NCBI RefSeq assembly: GCF_000717275.1 | Contig: NZ_JNYV01000004.1 | Location: forward strand, 248,001 to 312,000 | Source of the DNA: Kitasatospora arboriphila | GTDB lineage: Bacteria > Actinomycetota > Actinomycetes > Mycobacteriales > Mycobacteriaceae | Direction: 5' to 3' | DNA: 64,000 bases | The notes under the pieces: generated by a model | The model's input: the letters and a program-made list of their open reading frames with translations, nothing else | Databases searched by the model: none | Told to the model about the DNA's origin: nothing | Made by a program: the position numbers and the translations under genes | In this document: piece by piece, positions 1 through 7,613 of the stretch | How positions within the stretch are numbered: position 1 is the first letter of the stretch | Layout of the letters: each line of letters opens with the position of its first letter

Positions 1-2
1 AC

Positions 3-221
3 CCGGACGGCTCGTACTGGACCGGTCTGGTGTTCGCCGACGGCAAGCGGTGGCCCGTGGAGAAAAGCTGCTGGACCTCGGCGGCGGTGGTGCTGGCGGT
101 GGACGCGCTGAGCCGTACGACGCCTGCCAACGGCATCTTCCGCGACGCCCATCCGCTTGCGGACGGCCCCGGTCTGCACAAATTGGCCAAATATAGAACG
201 TGTTACTGTCTGTCTGCCTAG
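3..221 (+). CDS. C-terminal end of a prenyltransferase/squalene-cyclase-like protein (5' truncated by window)
   Basis: The frame is open from the first base and closes at TAG 219-221, leaving 72 residues of a gene that starts outside the window. The visible part reads PDGSYWTGLVFADGKRWPVE and then CWTSAAVVLAVDALSRTTP. This resembles the last alpha/alpha repeat of prenyltransferase/squalene-oxidase-repeat proteins of mycobacteria and relatives (recognition from memory). The final dozen residues (LHKLAKYRTCYCLSA) look unlike the conserved part. Its last codons overlap a KstR-like box that belongs to the next gene. The function of the whole protein cannot be judged. Confidence 0.55.
   Translation, partial: PDGSYWTGLVFADGKRWPVEKSCWTSAAVVLAVDALSRTTPANGIFRDAHPLADGPGLHKLAKYRTCYCLSA
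194..207. promoter_or_regulatory. KstR-like operator box
   Basis: TAGAACGTGTTACT fits the KstR consensus TnnAACnnGTTnnA at every fixed position except the last (T for A). KstR is the TetR-family repressor of the cholesterol regulon in Mycobacterium and Rhodococcus. The box lies about 70 bp upstream of the start codon at 276 and inside the end of the preceding coding frame. Assignment is by motif only. Confidence 0.5.
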
Positions 222-235
222 ACTGGTGTCCAGGC

Positions 236-252
236 ACCGGTCCATGACCGGT
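236..252. promoter_or_regulatory. Perfect inverted repeat upstream of the LLM oxidoreductase
   Basis: ACCGGTC-CAT-GACCGGT is a perfect 7-bp-arm palindrome with a 3-bp centre. It sits 24-40 bp before the ATG at 276, where an operator would overlap the 5' leader or promoter. No cognate regulator is obvious nearby. A small mRNA hairpin is the alternative. Confidence 0.4.
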
Positions 253-275
253 TTGGAGCTGCAGCAGGAGGCACG

Positions 276-1136
276 ATGGACTTCGGGATCGTCCAGTTCA
301 CCAGCGACCGGGGCTTGGCTCCGGCCACGTTGGCACCCTTGGTGGAAAACGCCGGTTTCGACGCGTACTTCGTACCGGAGCACAGTCACATCCCCACCAA
401 GCGGGATGCCGCCCATCCACAGACCGGCGACTCGTCGCTGCCCGACGACCGCTACATGCGCACCCTCGACCCGTGGGTGTCGCTCAGTGGGGCGGCAGCG
501 GTGACCAGCCGGATCCGGCTCGGTACCGCGGTGGCGCTGCCCGTACAGTCCGACCCGATCACCTTGGCCAAGATCATCGCGACGCTGGACCATCTGTCGG
601 GTGGCCGGGTCACCCTCGGCGTCGGGTTCGGTTGGAACCTCGACGAACTCTCCGACCACCACGTGCCGCCGAAGCGGCGTCGCACGATGCTGCGCGAGTA
701 CATCGAAGCCATGACCGCGTTGTGGTCGCAGGACGAAGCCGAGTTCGCCGGGGAGTTCGTGAACTTCGGTCCCAGCTGGGCATGGCCGAAGACCGTCCAG
801 CAGCCGTCGCCGCCCGTCCTCGTCGGAGCCGCGGGTAACGAGAAGAACTTCAAGTGGATCGCCAAGAGCGCGGGTGGCTGGATCACCACGCCGGGCGAGC
901 AGGACATCGAGGCATCGGTGGTATTGCTCAAGCAGATCTGGGCCGACGCCGGTCGCGAGGGGGATCCGCAGATCGTGGTGCTCGACTTCAAGCCGGTGGC
1001 CGAGAAGCTCGACAAATGGCGCGAACTGGGCGTCACGACTGTCCTGTACGGAGTGCCCGACGACAGCGAAGAACGTGCCGGCGCCTACCTGACCAAACTG
1101 GCCGGGAAATTGGGACTGAGCCCGGCGACGGTATGA
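276..1136 (+). CDS. LLM class F420-dependent oxidoreductase
   Basis: The product (286 aa) is a luciferase-like (TIM-barrel) oxidoreductase of the F420-dependent, TIGR03619-like type. The family hallmark LDHLSGGRVTLGVGFGW is at residues 104-120, preceded by the IRLGTAV strand near residue 80. Length is normal for the family. The ATG has a clear AGGAGG ribosome site 6 bases upstream. It leads a tightly packed run of four genes. Its TGA stop overlaps the next start (ATGA). The KstR-like box and palindrome upstream suggest regulated expression with lipid or sterol catabolism. The substrate is unknown. FMN instead of F420 as cofactor cannot be excluded. Confidence 0.85.
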   Translation: MDFGIVQFTSDRGLAPATLAPLVENAGFDAYFVPEHSHIPTKRDAAHPQTGDSSLPDDRYMRTLDPWVSLSGAAAVTSRIRLGTAVALPVQSDPITLAKIIATLDHLSGGRVTLGVGFGWNLDELSDHHVPPKRRRTMLREYIEAMTALWSQDEAEFAGEFVNFGPSWAWPKTVQQPSPPVLVGAAGNEKNFKWIAKSAGGWITTPGEQDIEASVVLLKQIWADAGREGDPQIVVLDFKPVAEKLDKWRELGVTTVLYGVPDDSEERAGAYLTKLAGKLGLSPATV

Positions 1137-2410
1137 CCGCTGACCGGGCCGAAACGTCCGCTGACCGGGCCGTAACGTCCGTCGATCGGGCGGAAATGTC
1201 CGCCGACCGGGCCGTAACGTCCGCTGACCGGGCCGAAACGTCCGCTGACCGGGCCGAAATGTCCGCCGACCGGGCCGTAACGTCCGCCGATCGGGCCGAA
1301 ATGGCCGCCGACCGGGCCGTTACTGGCGTCGAGTTTCCCGAATTGGGTTGCTACGGGTTGGCCGGACATTCTGCGAGCCCGCGCGATCTCGTCGACGAGG
1401 TTCAGCAGGCGGAAAAGCTTGGTCTCGGTTCGGTCTTTCTGTCCGAACGATTCAATGTCAAAGATGCTGCCGTGCTCGCCGGCGCCGCGGGTGCGGTGAG
1501 CCGGCACATCGGGATCGCCACCGCGGCAACAAATCACAACACCCGGCATCCGCTCGTGACGGCGACGATGGCAACGTCGATGCACAGGATCACCGGCGGT
1601 CGCTATGCGCTCGGACTCGGGCGGGGTTTCAATCTCCTGTTCGATGTGATGGGCGTTCCCCGGGTGACCTCCGCACAGATGGAAGACGCGGCCGGCATCT
1701 ACCGCACCCTCTGGAAGGGCGAGGCGGTCGTCGGACACGATGGCCCGGCGGGGAAGTATCCGTTCCTGATGCAGGATGCGTCGTTCGACGAAGACATCCC
1801 GTTGATGTTGATGGCGATCGGTGATCAGACCCTCAAACTGGCGGGGCGGATCGCGGACGGCGTTGTGCTGCATACGTTTTTCAGCGACGAGACACTCGAG
1901 CGTTCGGTGGCGATCATCCGCGAGTCGGCGGTCGAGAGCGGCCGGGATCCGGCGTCGATCCGGATTTGGTCGGTGCTCGCCACCGTCGAGGAATCAATTC
2001 CAGAGGAGCTGCGTCTTCGCAAACTCGTCGGCCGGCTGGCGACCTATCTGCAAGGTTACGGTGAGGTGCTGGTCCGGTCGAATGGCTGGGATCTGGCCGA
2101 CCTCGAGCGGTTCCGCAATGATCCTTTTGTGCAGGGCTTTTCGGGGGCATTTGATGCCGTGGGTACTGTCGACGACCTGACCAGGATCAGCGCGCTGCTT
2201 CCCGATCATTGGCTCGCCGCTTCGGCCACCGGCGATGCGGCCCAGTGCGCCAACAGAATCGCAGACCAGTTCACCGCAGGCGCCGACAGTGTGATCCTGC
2301 ACGGCGCCACCCCAACCGAGCTCGCGCCCGTACTCGATGCGTGGCGCTCCATCCGCCCGGGTGATCGATTCGACCGCCTGCCCGCCAACCCCGGAAGGGC
2401 CTTTCCGTGA
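1133..2410 (+). CDS. LLM class oxidoreductase with an N-terminal heptapeptide-repeat extension
   Basis: The 425-residue product starts at the ATG overlapping the previous stop (ATGA). Residues 4-66 are nine heptads of the form DRAETSA/DRAVTSV, encoded by a 21-bp tandem repeat. Residue 67 onward is a normal LLM domain: GCYGLAGHSASPRDL, then HRITGGRYALGLGRGFN, then a C-terminal TIM-barrel half ending in ADSVILHGATP. It resembles TIGR03857-type F420 oxidoreductases. I see no ATG or GTG between the repeat and the catalytic domain, so the repeat seems to be translated. The extension is not part of the family fold and is highly charged. The next gene starts within its stop (GTGA). Confidence 0.8.
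   Translation: MTADRAETSADRAVTSVDRAEMSADRAVTSADRAETSADRAEMSADRAVTSADRAEMAADRAVTGVEFPELGCYGLAGHSASPRDLVDEVQQAEKLGLGSVFLSERFNVKDAAVLAGAAGAVSRHIGIATAATNHNTRHPLVTATMATSMHRITGGRYALGLGRGFNLLFDVMGVPRVTSAQMEDAAGIYRTLWKGEAVVGHDGPAGKYPFLMQDASFDEDIPLMLMAIGDQTLKLAGRIADGVVLHTFFSDETLERSVAIIRESAVESGRDPASIRIWSVLATVEESIPEELRLRKLVGRLATYLQGYGEVLVRSNGWDLADLERFRNDPFVQGFSGAFDAVGTVDDLTRISALLPDHWLAASATGDAAQCANRIADQFTAGADSVILHGATPTELAPVLDAWRSIRPGDRFDRLPANPGRAFP
1142..1330 (+). repeat. 21-bp tandem repeat array, locus 1 (nine units, coding)
   Basis: Nine contiguous 21-bp units share the core GACCGGGCCGAAAC or GACCGGGCCGTAAC, followed by seven more variable bases. Differences are mostly in codon 4-6 positions of the heptad (E/V, T/M, S/A). 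The array begins eight bases after the stop codon of the upstream LLM gene and runs without interruption into the coding sequence of the next. The same repeat occurs at 31370-31780 and 44091-44332. All units are exactly 21 bp, so the DRAETSA frame is preserved. Confidence 0.95.
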
Positions 2411-3462
2411 TCACCGAGATCGTGACGTCCGCCGATGATCTGACCGCCGGCTGGGTGTCGGCAGCGCTGGGCCGGGAGGTCGAGTCGGTAGACGCCACAG
2501 CGGTCGGGACGGGCCAAATCGGTACGTGCTACCGGTTGAACCTCACCGGAAGCGATGTGCCGCAATGGCTTCTCGCGAAGTTGCCTGCGTCAGATCCGGC
2601 AACCCGAGAGATGCTCGCGGGCGTCTACCGTTCTGAGGTTCGTTTCTACACGCTGATTGCCGAGACCGTCTCGATTCGGGTACCGCAGTGCTTCTACTCG
2701 GCGTCATCGGAGACCGGTGCGGACTTCACGCTGCTGCTCGAAGACATGAGTCCGGCCGAACAGGGCGATCAGCTGGCAGGCTGCACTGTGGATCAGGCGC
2801 GCGATGCCGTGATCAATCTCGCCGGCCTCCACGGCCCGCGGTGGTGCGACCCCACTCTGCTCGACATCGATGGCATGTCCATCAACGGCCCCGACGATGC
2901 CAAAATGATGGCCGAACTCTACGGTCCTGCGACAGAGATCTTCGTCGAGGCGCTCGGTGACCTGATCGCCGAGGAGGATCGCCGGACGTTGTGGGAATGC
3001 GTGGACGTCTGCGAGGCCTGGACGCTGGGGCGAGCCGAGCGCTTCGGTCTGGTGCACGGCGACTACCGGCTCGACAATCTGCTCTTTCCTTCGGACGGCG
3101 GGCCAGGGGTGTCGGCAATTGATTGGCAGACACTGAGTTTGGCGCTGCCGGCACGCGATCTCGCATACTTTCTGGGCACCAGCCTCTCACCGCAGCAGCG
3201 GCGCGCCCACGAATCGGCACTGGTTGCGGACTACCACCAAGCACTTAGGTCATACGGGGTCACCGACTACGACCTGGACACGTGCTGGGACGACTATCGA
3301 TTCGCGATGATTCAGGGGCCACTGGTGTCGGTGTTCGGGTGTGCATACGGAAGTCGCACCGACCGTGGCGACCAGATGTTCGCAGCAATGGTGGCTCGAT
3401 CGTGCGCGGCTATCCGCGATCTCGGCACCATCGCGTTGGCAGCCGAATCCCCGTCGAGCTGA
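2407..3462 (+). CDS. APH-family phosphotransferase (aminoglycoside-phosphotransferase fold)
   Basis: This 351-aa protein has the kinase-like APH/choline-kinase fold. A candidate ATP-anchoring lysine is in LAKLP (K58), a hinge-like LLLEDM is at 109-114, the catalytic loop HGDYRLDN is at 217-224, and the metal-binding IDW is at 238-240. In actinobacterial catabolic clusters such proteins are usually annotated only as phosphotransferase family. Antibiotic resistance is not implied by the context of oxidoreductases. The GTG start overlaps the previous stop (GTGA), so it is translationally coupled. The phosphate acceptor is unknown. Confidence 0.8.
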   Translation: MITEIVTSADDLTAGWVSAALGREVESVDATAVGTGQIGTCYRLNLTGSDVPQWLLAKLPASDPATREMLAGVYRSEVRFYTLIAETVSIRVPQCFYSASSETGADFTLLLEDMSPAEQGDQLAGCTVDQARDAVINLAGLHGPRWCDPTLLDIDGMSINGPDDAKMMAELYGPATEIFVEALGDLIAEEDRRTLWECVDVCEAWTLGRAERFGLVHGDYRLDNLLFPSDGGPGVSAIDWQTLSLALPARDLAYFLGTSLSPQQRRAHESALVADYHQALRSYGVTDYDLDTCWDDYRFAMIQGPLVSVFGCAYGSRTDRGDQMFAAMVARSCAAIRDLGTIALAAESPSS

Positions 3463-3472
3463 AGGTCGGCTG

Positions 3473-4555
3473 ATGCCGGACGCCGCCGAGAGAAAGACGC
3501 GCGTGATCCAATGGGCCACCGGGGCAGTGGGTGTCGAGGCCTTGCGCGGCATCCTCGACCATCCCGACCTCGAACTGGCCGGTGTCAGGGTGTACTCGAG
3601 CGACAAGCACGGTGTTGATGCCGGCGTATTGGCCGGCCGATCGAAGGTTGGACTCGCGGCGACCACCAGCGTCGACGAGGTGTTGCAGTCGGACGCCGAT
3701 TGTGTCCTCTACACACCCCGAAGTCCGTCGATTGATGACGTGTGCTCCCTTTTGGCGTCCGGGAAGAACGTCGTGACAACATCATTCGGCTTTCACAACG
3801 CGCGTGCTGACGGTCCTGACAAGGATCGCCTACGCAAGGCCTGTGAGGCGGGCGGAACGTCGTTGCACGGCACGGGCCTCAACCCCGGCAACCTCGGTGT
3901 TGTGTTGCCTTTGGCATTGTCCGGGCTGACTCGCGACATCACGAACGTGAAAATTCAGGAGCGGGCCGATTGGGCGGTGTACGAAAGTCTGGACATAACG
4001 TTCGACCAGATGAGGTTCGGAAGTCCGGTCGGGGAGGTGACACCGGAGTGCGAAAGCCTGAAGTTCACCAGTGATCTGTTCCGGGAACAGGTGTGGCTCG
4101 TGGGGGACGCTCTGGGCCTCGACCTGGACGAGGTGGTGACCGACCTGCAGGTGATCCCGGCGTCCGTCGACCACGAGGTCTTCGGTCGCACGCTCAAGGC
4201 CGGCACGGTGGCAGGTCAGTGGTGGCGGTGGACCGGTCGCTCAGCGGGACACATCCGCGTCGAGGTGGAGGCCGTGTGGACGGTGGGGGAGCGTCCGCCT
4301 TCGGGTTGGCCCGCGCCTCAACATGGTTGGACGATCACACTCGAGGGCACCCCATCGGCTCAGGCCCACATCGTCACACTGGCCAGTTTCGTTCGTGATG
4401 CGTCCCTGGCCGAACACGTGAACGCGGCCAGCATTGCCACTGCCGCTCAGGCCGTCAACTCGGTGACTGCAGTGGTCGCCGCTCCACCGGGTTTTGTCAC
4501 GATCGCCGATCTGCCCCTGATCCGAAACCGTCATGCGGTGGCCAGAGCGAGCTGA
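3473..4555 (+). CDS. Dihydrodipicolinate-reductase-like / NAD(P)H-dependent amine dehydrogenase family protein
   Basis: The 360-residue product begins with a Rossmann segment, RVIQWATGAVGVEALRGI, typical of the DapB-N-like proteins annotated as NAD(P)H-dependent amine dehydrogenase or 2,4-diaminopentanoate dehydrogenase-like. The central part HGTGLNPGN is a further family feature. The ATG at 3473 was chosen over an upstream frame extension because GAAGG lies 8 bases before it and the recognisable domain starts directly after. It ends the first plus-strand cluster and is only 14 bp from the convergent HNH gene. The true substrate in this family is mostly unknown. Confidence 0.75.
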   Translation: MPDAAERKTRVIQWATGAVGVEALRGILDHPDLELAGVRVYSSDKHGVDAGVLAGRSKVGLAATTSVDEVLQSDADCVLYTPRSPSIDDVCSLLASGKNVVTTSFGFHNARADGPDKDRLRKACEAGGTSLHGTGLNPGNLGVVLPLALSGLTRDITNVKIQERADWAVYESLDITFDQMRFGSPVGEVTPECESLKFTSDLFREQVWLVGDALGLDLDEVVTDLQVIPASVDHEVFGRTLKAGTVAGQWWRWTGRSAGHIRVEVEAVWTVGERPPSGWPAPQHGWTITLEGTPSAQAHIVTLASFVRDASLAEHVNAASIATAAQAVNSVTAVVAAPPGFVTIADLPLIRNRHAVARAS

Positions 4556-4569
4556 GCTGCGGTTCGCGT

Positions 4570-5889
4570 TCAGGCCATGTATCCGTGCGGACGTGTTGTA
4601 AACGTTTGTCCGTACTGGGTTGTCCAGGTAATTGATCGGTCGGTGTGCATACGCGATTCCCAGTAGCCGAGTGTTTTGCGTTTATGGTCCGGGCGGCAGG
4701 CAGCTTCGAGGTTTTCCTCGATCGTCCATCCGCCTGATTCGGGATCGGCGTGGTTGAACGGGATGATGTGGTCGATTTCGCAATCGGCGGCTGGCGTCGT
4801 GCACTCGGGCGCGCGACAGGTGCCGTCGCGCGCGACGATGAACTCTCGCAGTGCCTGTGAGGGCTGGTAAGTGAGAGCTCCAGGTGGTGGTTCGGTAAGT
4901 CCGCCGTGGCCGTCGGCTGGGAGCAGCCCGGGTGGTGGCGACATCGCGCCGGGCTTACGATGGCGACCCTGAGCGAAGTTGTTCGCTTCTTGGAACAGCC
5001 CTTGCCAGGTGGCGTCGGCGGCGAGTTGTTGGGCCAGCGCGGGATCGATGACACCGTAACCCTCGAGAATCGGAACTCGTCCGACCAGTCCCGCCAACGT
5101 TTGGGCGTCGGTGTGGATCTTGATCAACGGTCTGGGTGATGCGGGCGCCGGATGGCGGTCTTTTTCCGGGCAGTCATCGCGCTCGCAGACGCAATCGAGG
5201 TTGCCCCGGCCCCGCATGACTGCAACGAATGCGTCAGCTCGTCGCTGGTGAGGTTCACGTCGGTCGCGGGCACAGACGGAGTCCATCACTGCCCTTATCC
5301 GGCTGTCGAGTTCGGCAGCTTCGGCGGCGCCGATCGTAGCCGAGACGTGTGCCAGCCCGTTCAGATCTCGAGACGACCGATAGTCGCGATGCGGCTCTAC
5401 TGATCTGCGTCGCTCAGCAGCACCGTGGGGGTCGGCGGCGATGACCAGCCGGTCGAGTTCGTCGCGCAAGGTGGTCCGAGGAAGTCGTTGTCGGGCAATG
5501 ACAATCGCCTCGGATTCGAGTTCGGACAGCAGGTTGTTGTCCAGGCCTTGTAGCGCGGTGACAATCTCGCGGACATGAGTGAAGCCGATGTCTCCTGCCT
5601 CGAACGCAGCCCTCGTGTTGTGGAAACGGTCGCGTAGTTGCAGTCCGTTGTCGATGTAGATCCCGGCCATCGTGCGCGAGATGTCGAGCAGCATCGACAC
5701 CTCGGCCACCGGAATACGGGCCGCTTTGTCCAGGTTCCCCGAGATGGCGAGTTCTTCCTGCACCCGCAGGTCTGCGAGTTCGACAACGTCTGCAATCTTT
5801 CGTGCGAACCGCCGGTTCTCCTCGCGTGGAACCAGTAGCAAATCCTCGGCCAACTGTGTGATCCGAGTTCCCCCCTCGACCAGCATCAT
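4570..5889 (-). CDS. HNH endonuclease of the 13E12/DUF222 family
   Basis: This 439-aa protein consists of an all-alpha DUF222 region (about 30-320) and a C-terminal HNH nuclease domain. The domain has RDGTCRAPECTTPAADC (354-370), EIDH with the catalytic D-H pair at 373-374, N393 and H402. The family is abundant and repetitive in Mycobacteriales (13E12 repeat proteins of M. tuberculosis). It is often seen as a domestic selfish-like element, but its role is unresolved. Length is complete and key HNH residues are present. TATACT lies close upstream of the ATG (minus strand), so the message may be almost leaderless. Confidence 0.9.
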   Translation of the reverse strand: MMLVEGGTRITQLAEDLLLVPREENRRFARKIADVVELADLRVQEELAISGNLDKAARIPVAEVSMLLDISRTMAGIYIDNGLQLRDRFHNTRAAFEAGDIGFTHVREIVTALQGLDNNLLSELESEAIVIARQRLPRTTLRDELDRLVIAADPHGAAERRRSVEPHRDYRSSRDLNGLAHVSATIGAAEAAELDSRIRAVMDSVCARDRREPHQRRADAFVAVMRGRGNLDCVCERDDCPEKDRHPAPASPRPLIKIHTDAQTLAGLVGRVPILEGYGVIDPALAQQLAADATWQGLFQEANNFAQGRHRKPGAMSPPPGLLPADGHGGLTEPPPGALTYQPSQALREFIVARDGTCRAPECTTPAADCEIDHIIPFNHADPESGGWTIEENLEAACRPDHKRKTLGYWESRMHTDRSITWTTQYGQTFTTRPHGYMA

Positions 5890-5980
5890 GACCCCAGTAT
5901 AGAGACGGGGTCTGACATTTTTGCGGGCGAACGAGGTTGCCTCGCAACGTTTGTCAGTTCAGAATCGGCGGACGAAGTAT
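5890..5980 (-). promoter_or_regulatory. HNH gene promoter region with a small hairpin
   Basis: On the minus strand a TATACT -10-like hexamer lies about 6 bases upstream of the HNH gene ATG. No good -35 is visible. The interval also holds GTTGC-CTC-GCAAC (5936-5948), a small inverted repeat without a T-tract that follows the SDR stop at 5981. It may act as a weak terminator. Confidence 0.35.
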
Positions 5981-6829
5981 CTACCCCAACAACAATTCGC
6001 CACTCTTGACCCCGGCGACCACGCCTCCGTCGACGAGGAGGTCGGTACCGGTGATGAAGCCGGCCTTCGCCGGATCGAGCAGGAACTCGGCAGCGGCAGC
6101 CACGTCTTCGGCGGTGCCGAAACGGCCGGCAGCAGATTGATTCACCATCGCCTCGTACGCCTCATGCGCAAACGAGGCATTGAACTCGGCCCAGCCCATG
6201 GCGGTTGCGATGACGCCGGGGCTGATGCAATTCACCCTGGCGCCTCGCCGAGCCCATACCGGCGCCGCGTACTGGACCCGTAGCTGATTGCCCCGTTTGC
6301 AGTAACCGTAGGTCAGGGCCCGGGTCAGATCGTCCGGCAGGCCAGTGATGTCGAGGACCTTGGCAGCCGACAATTCGTCGACGGGTGCGGTCGCAAGAAT
6401 TTTTGCTGCCTCTTCGTCGACTGCGGCACCGAGGATATGGCCGGCAACGCTGGCGATGTAGACGCCGGCGCCACCCTCCTCGATCACACTGCCGAACACA
6501 TCCAGCGACAGCGCCGTTCCGACGAGATCGACCTCGATGATCCGCGCGGCCGGGGCCTGGGCGGGGGAAAGGCCGGCGGTGTGCACGAGCGCGGTGATCG
6601 AGCCGAGACCGAGCGAGAAGTCGGCGAGGCGGCTCAGTGACTCGCGGTCGCTGACATCAACCTGTTGGGTGTGCACGTCGTACCCATTGTGTTGCAACAT
6701 TTCTCCGAGCGACTCGAGTCTGTCGACGTCGAAGTCGGCGAGGACAACCGGACGGCCGGTGCCCAGGCGCCTCGCTATCGCTTCACCCATGCCGCCCACT
6801 CCGATGACAACCAGGACAGATTTCGACAT
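5981..6829 (-). CDS. SDR family oxidoreductase
   Basis: The 282-aa short-chain dehydrogenase has the N-terminal VIGVGGMGEAIARRL dinucleotide-binding motif, an HTAG element in the NNAG position, and YGYCK as the catalytic Tyr-x3-Lys. RVNCISPGVIATAMG and LLVDGG follow as the usual C-terminal blocks. Between residues about 110 and 170 an insertion (EEAAKILATAPVDELSAAKV) is longer than in classical SDRs. The substrate is unknown. It lies 48 bp downstream of the TetR gene on the same strand, so the two are probably cotranscribed. Confidence 0.85.
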   Translation of the reverse strand: MSKSVLVVIGVGGMGEAIARRLGTGRPVVLADFDVDRLESLGEMLQHNGYDVHTQQVDVSDRESLSRLADFSLGLGSITALVHTAGLSPAQAPAARIIEVDLVGTALSLDVFGSVIEEGGAGVYIASVAGHILGAAVDEEAAKILATAPVDELSAAKVLDITGLPDDLTRALTYGYCKRGNQLRVQYAAPVWARRGARVNCISPGVIATAMGWAEFNASFAHEAYEAMVNQSAAGRFGTAEDVAAAAEFLLDPAKAGFITGTDLLVDGGVVAGVKSGELLLG

Positions 6830-6877
6830 GAAGAACTCCTCGTTTTGCCCGGTCGCCGGGGAGGCGCCGGGATTGTC

Positions 6878-7480
6878 TCAGGTCGGGCCGGACTGCAAGC
6901 CGGGCAGTACGTATCGGCGGATGTACCTCAGCACAGCCGCGTCGTCGTCGGGGTCGAGTGTGTCGCCGGGAACGGTCGCAATGCTGATGAGCGAACGCGC
7001 CACCCATTCCGAGGCCTCGACGATGTCGATGTCGGGATGGAGTTCGTGATTCTCCCGGGCGATCTCGAGGTAGGGCCGCCAGAACGCGGCGAGGTCGGGA
7101 ACCAGGCCCTGCACGCCCGCGCCCGCGCAGGCGGCGAATTCCTCGGGCTCATTGACCCGCAACTTCATCAACAATGCTCCGGGAGCGTCGTATGCGCTGC
7201 GGCCGATGCGCACGCCGGCGGCCACCCGCTGGTCAAACCCCTCCACCTCGGCCAGCGTGGAGTGCGAATCCGCCCAGAAGGTCTCGTTCAATCGGACGAT
7301 GGCGCCGCCCAGCAACGCCGACTTGTCCGGGAAGTGGCGATAGAGCCATGCCCGGGACACACCGGCCACCTCGGCGACCTCGAGCACGGTGGTCGCGCGA
7401 ATACCCTTGGCGGCCAGACACTGTTCGGCGGCATCGAGAAGCCGGTCGTGCACGCTGCGGGTGTCGGCGGTTTCGGTCAC
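6878..7480 (-). CDS. TetR/AcrR family transcriptional regulator
   Basis: The 200-aa product has an N-terminal TetR HTH (DRLLDAAEQCLAAKGI, TTVLEVAEVAGVSRAWLYRHF, DKSALL) and an effector domain that seems helical. The GTG at 7480 was chosen because GAGGA lies just upstream, it places the HTH about 10 residues from the start as usual, and the longer frame would read through the divergent promoter. It faces the FMO gene across about 130 bp holding two related pseudo-palindromes. It probably represses itself, the SDR and/or the FMO operon. Confidence 0.85.
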   Translation of the reverse strand: MTETADTRSVHDRLLDAAEQCLAAKGIRATTVLEVAEVAGVSRAWLYRHFPDKSALLGGAIVRLNETFWADSHSTLAEVEGFDQRVAAGVRIGRSAYDAPGALLMKLRVNEPEEFAACAGAGVQGLVPDLAAFWRPYLEIARENHELHPDIDIVEASEWVARSLISIATVPGDTLDPDDDAAVLRYIRRYVLPGLQSGPT

Positions 7481-7539
7481 GGGCGATGGGTCCTCGCTGT
7501 TGTCGGCCGGGCAGGGGCAAACGTACCAAAACGCGTAGA

Positions 7540-7590
7540 CAGATTCTCGATTCTGTGTACTCTCCGTGTGAACAGGTTCTAGTTTCTGTC
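7540..7590. promoter_or_regulatory. Twin pseudo-palindromic operators in the TetR/FMO divergent promoter
   Basis: Two 18-bp sites, ACAGATTCTCGATTCTGT (about 7540-7557) and ACAGGTTCTAGTTTCTGT (about 7573-7590), share the pattern ACAG-N3-CTnG-N3-CTGT. They are spaced 33 bp centre to centre, three helical turns. This is the layout expected for a TetR-type dimer binding cooperatively. The second site also contains GTGAACAGGTTCTA, which matches the KstR consensus at all but the first position. Coordinates may be off by one base. Confidence 0.6.
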
Positions 7591-7613
7591 TACTTCGCTC
7601 GCTAGGAGCCGCT

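Noticed and set aside
1133..1330. Programmed frameshift joining upstream genes to the heptad repeats
   Set aside because: The array frame relative to the upstream stop differs between loci (-1, -1, 0, +1), and no slippery sequence is conserved.
2407..3462. Antibiotic resistance kinase
   Set aside because: Only the general APH fold is visible and the operon context is catabolic. No specific resistance-family features were recognised.
4570..5889. HNH gene as evidence for a phage or group II intron
   Set aside because: The DUF222-HNH (13E12) family is a common chromosomal family in Mycobacteriales, and no phage or intron features flank it.
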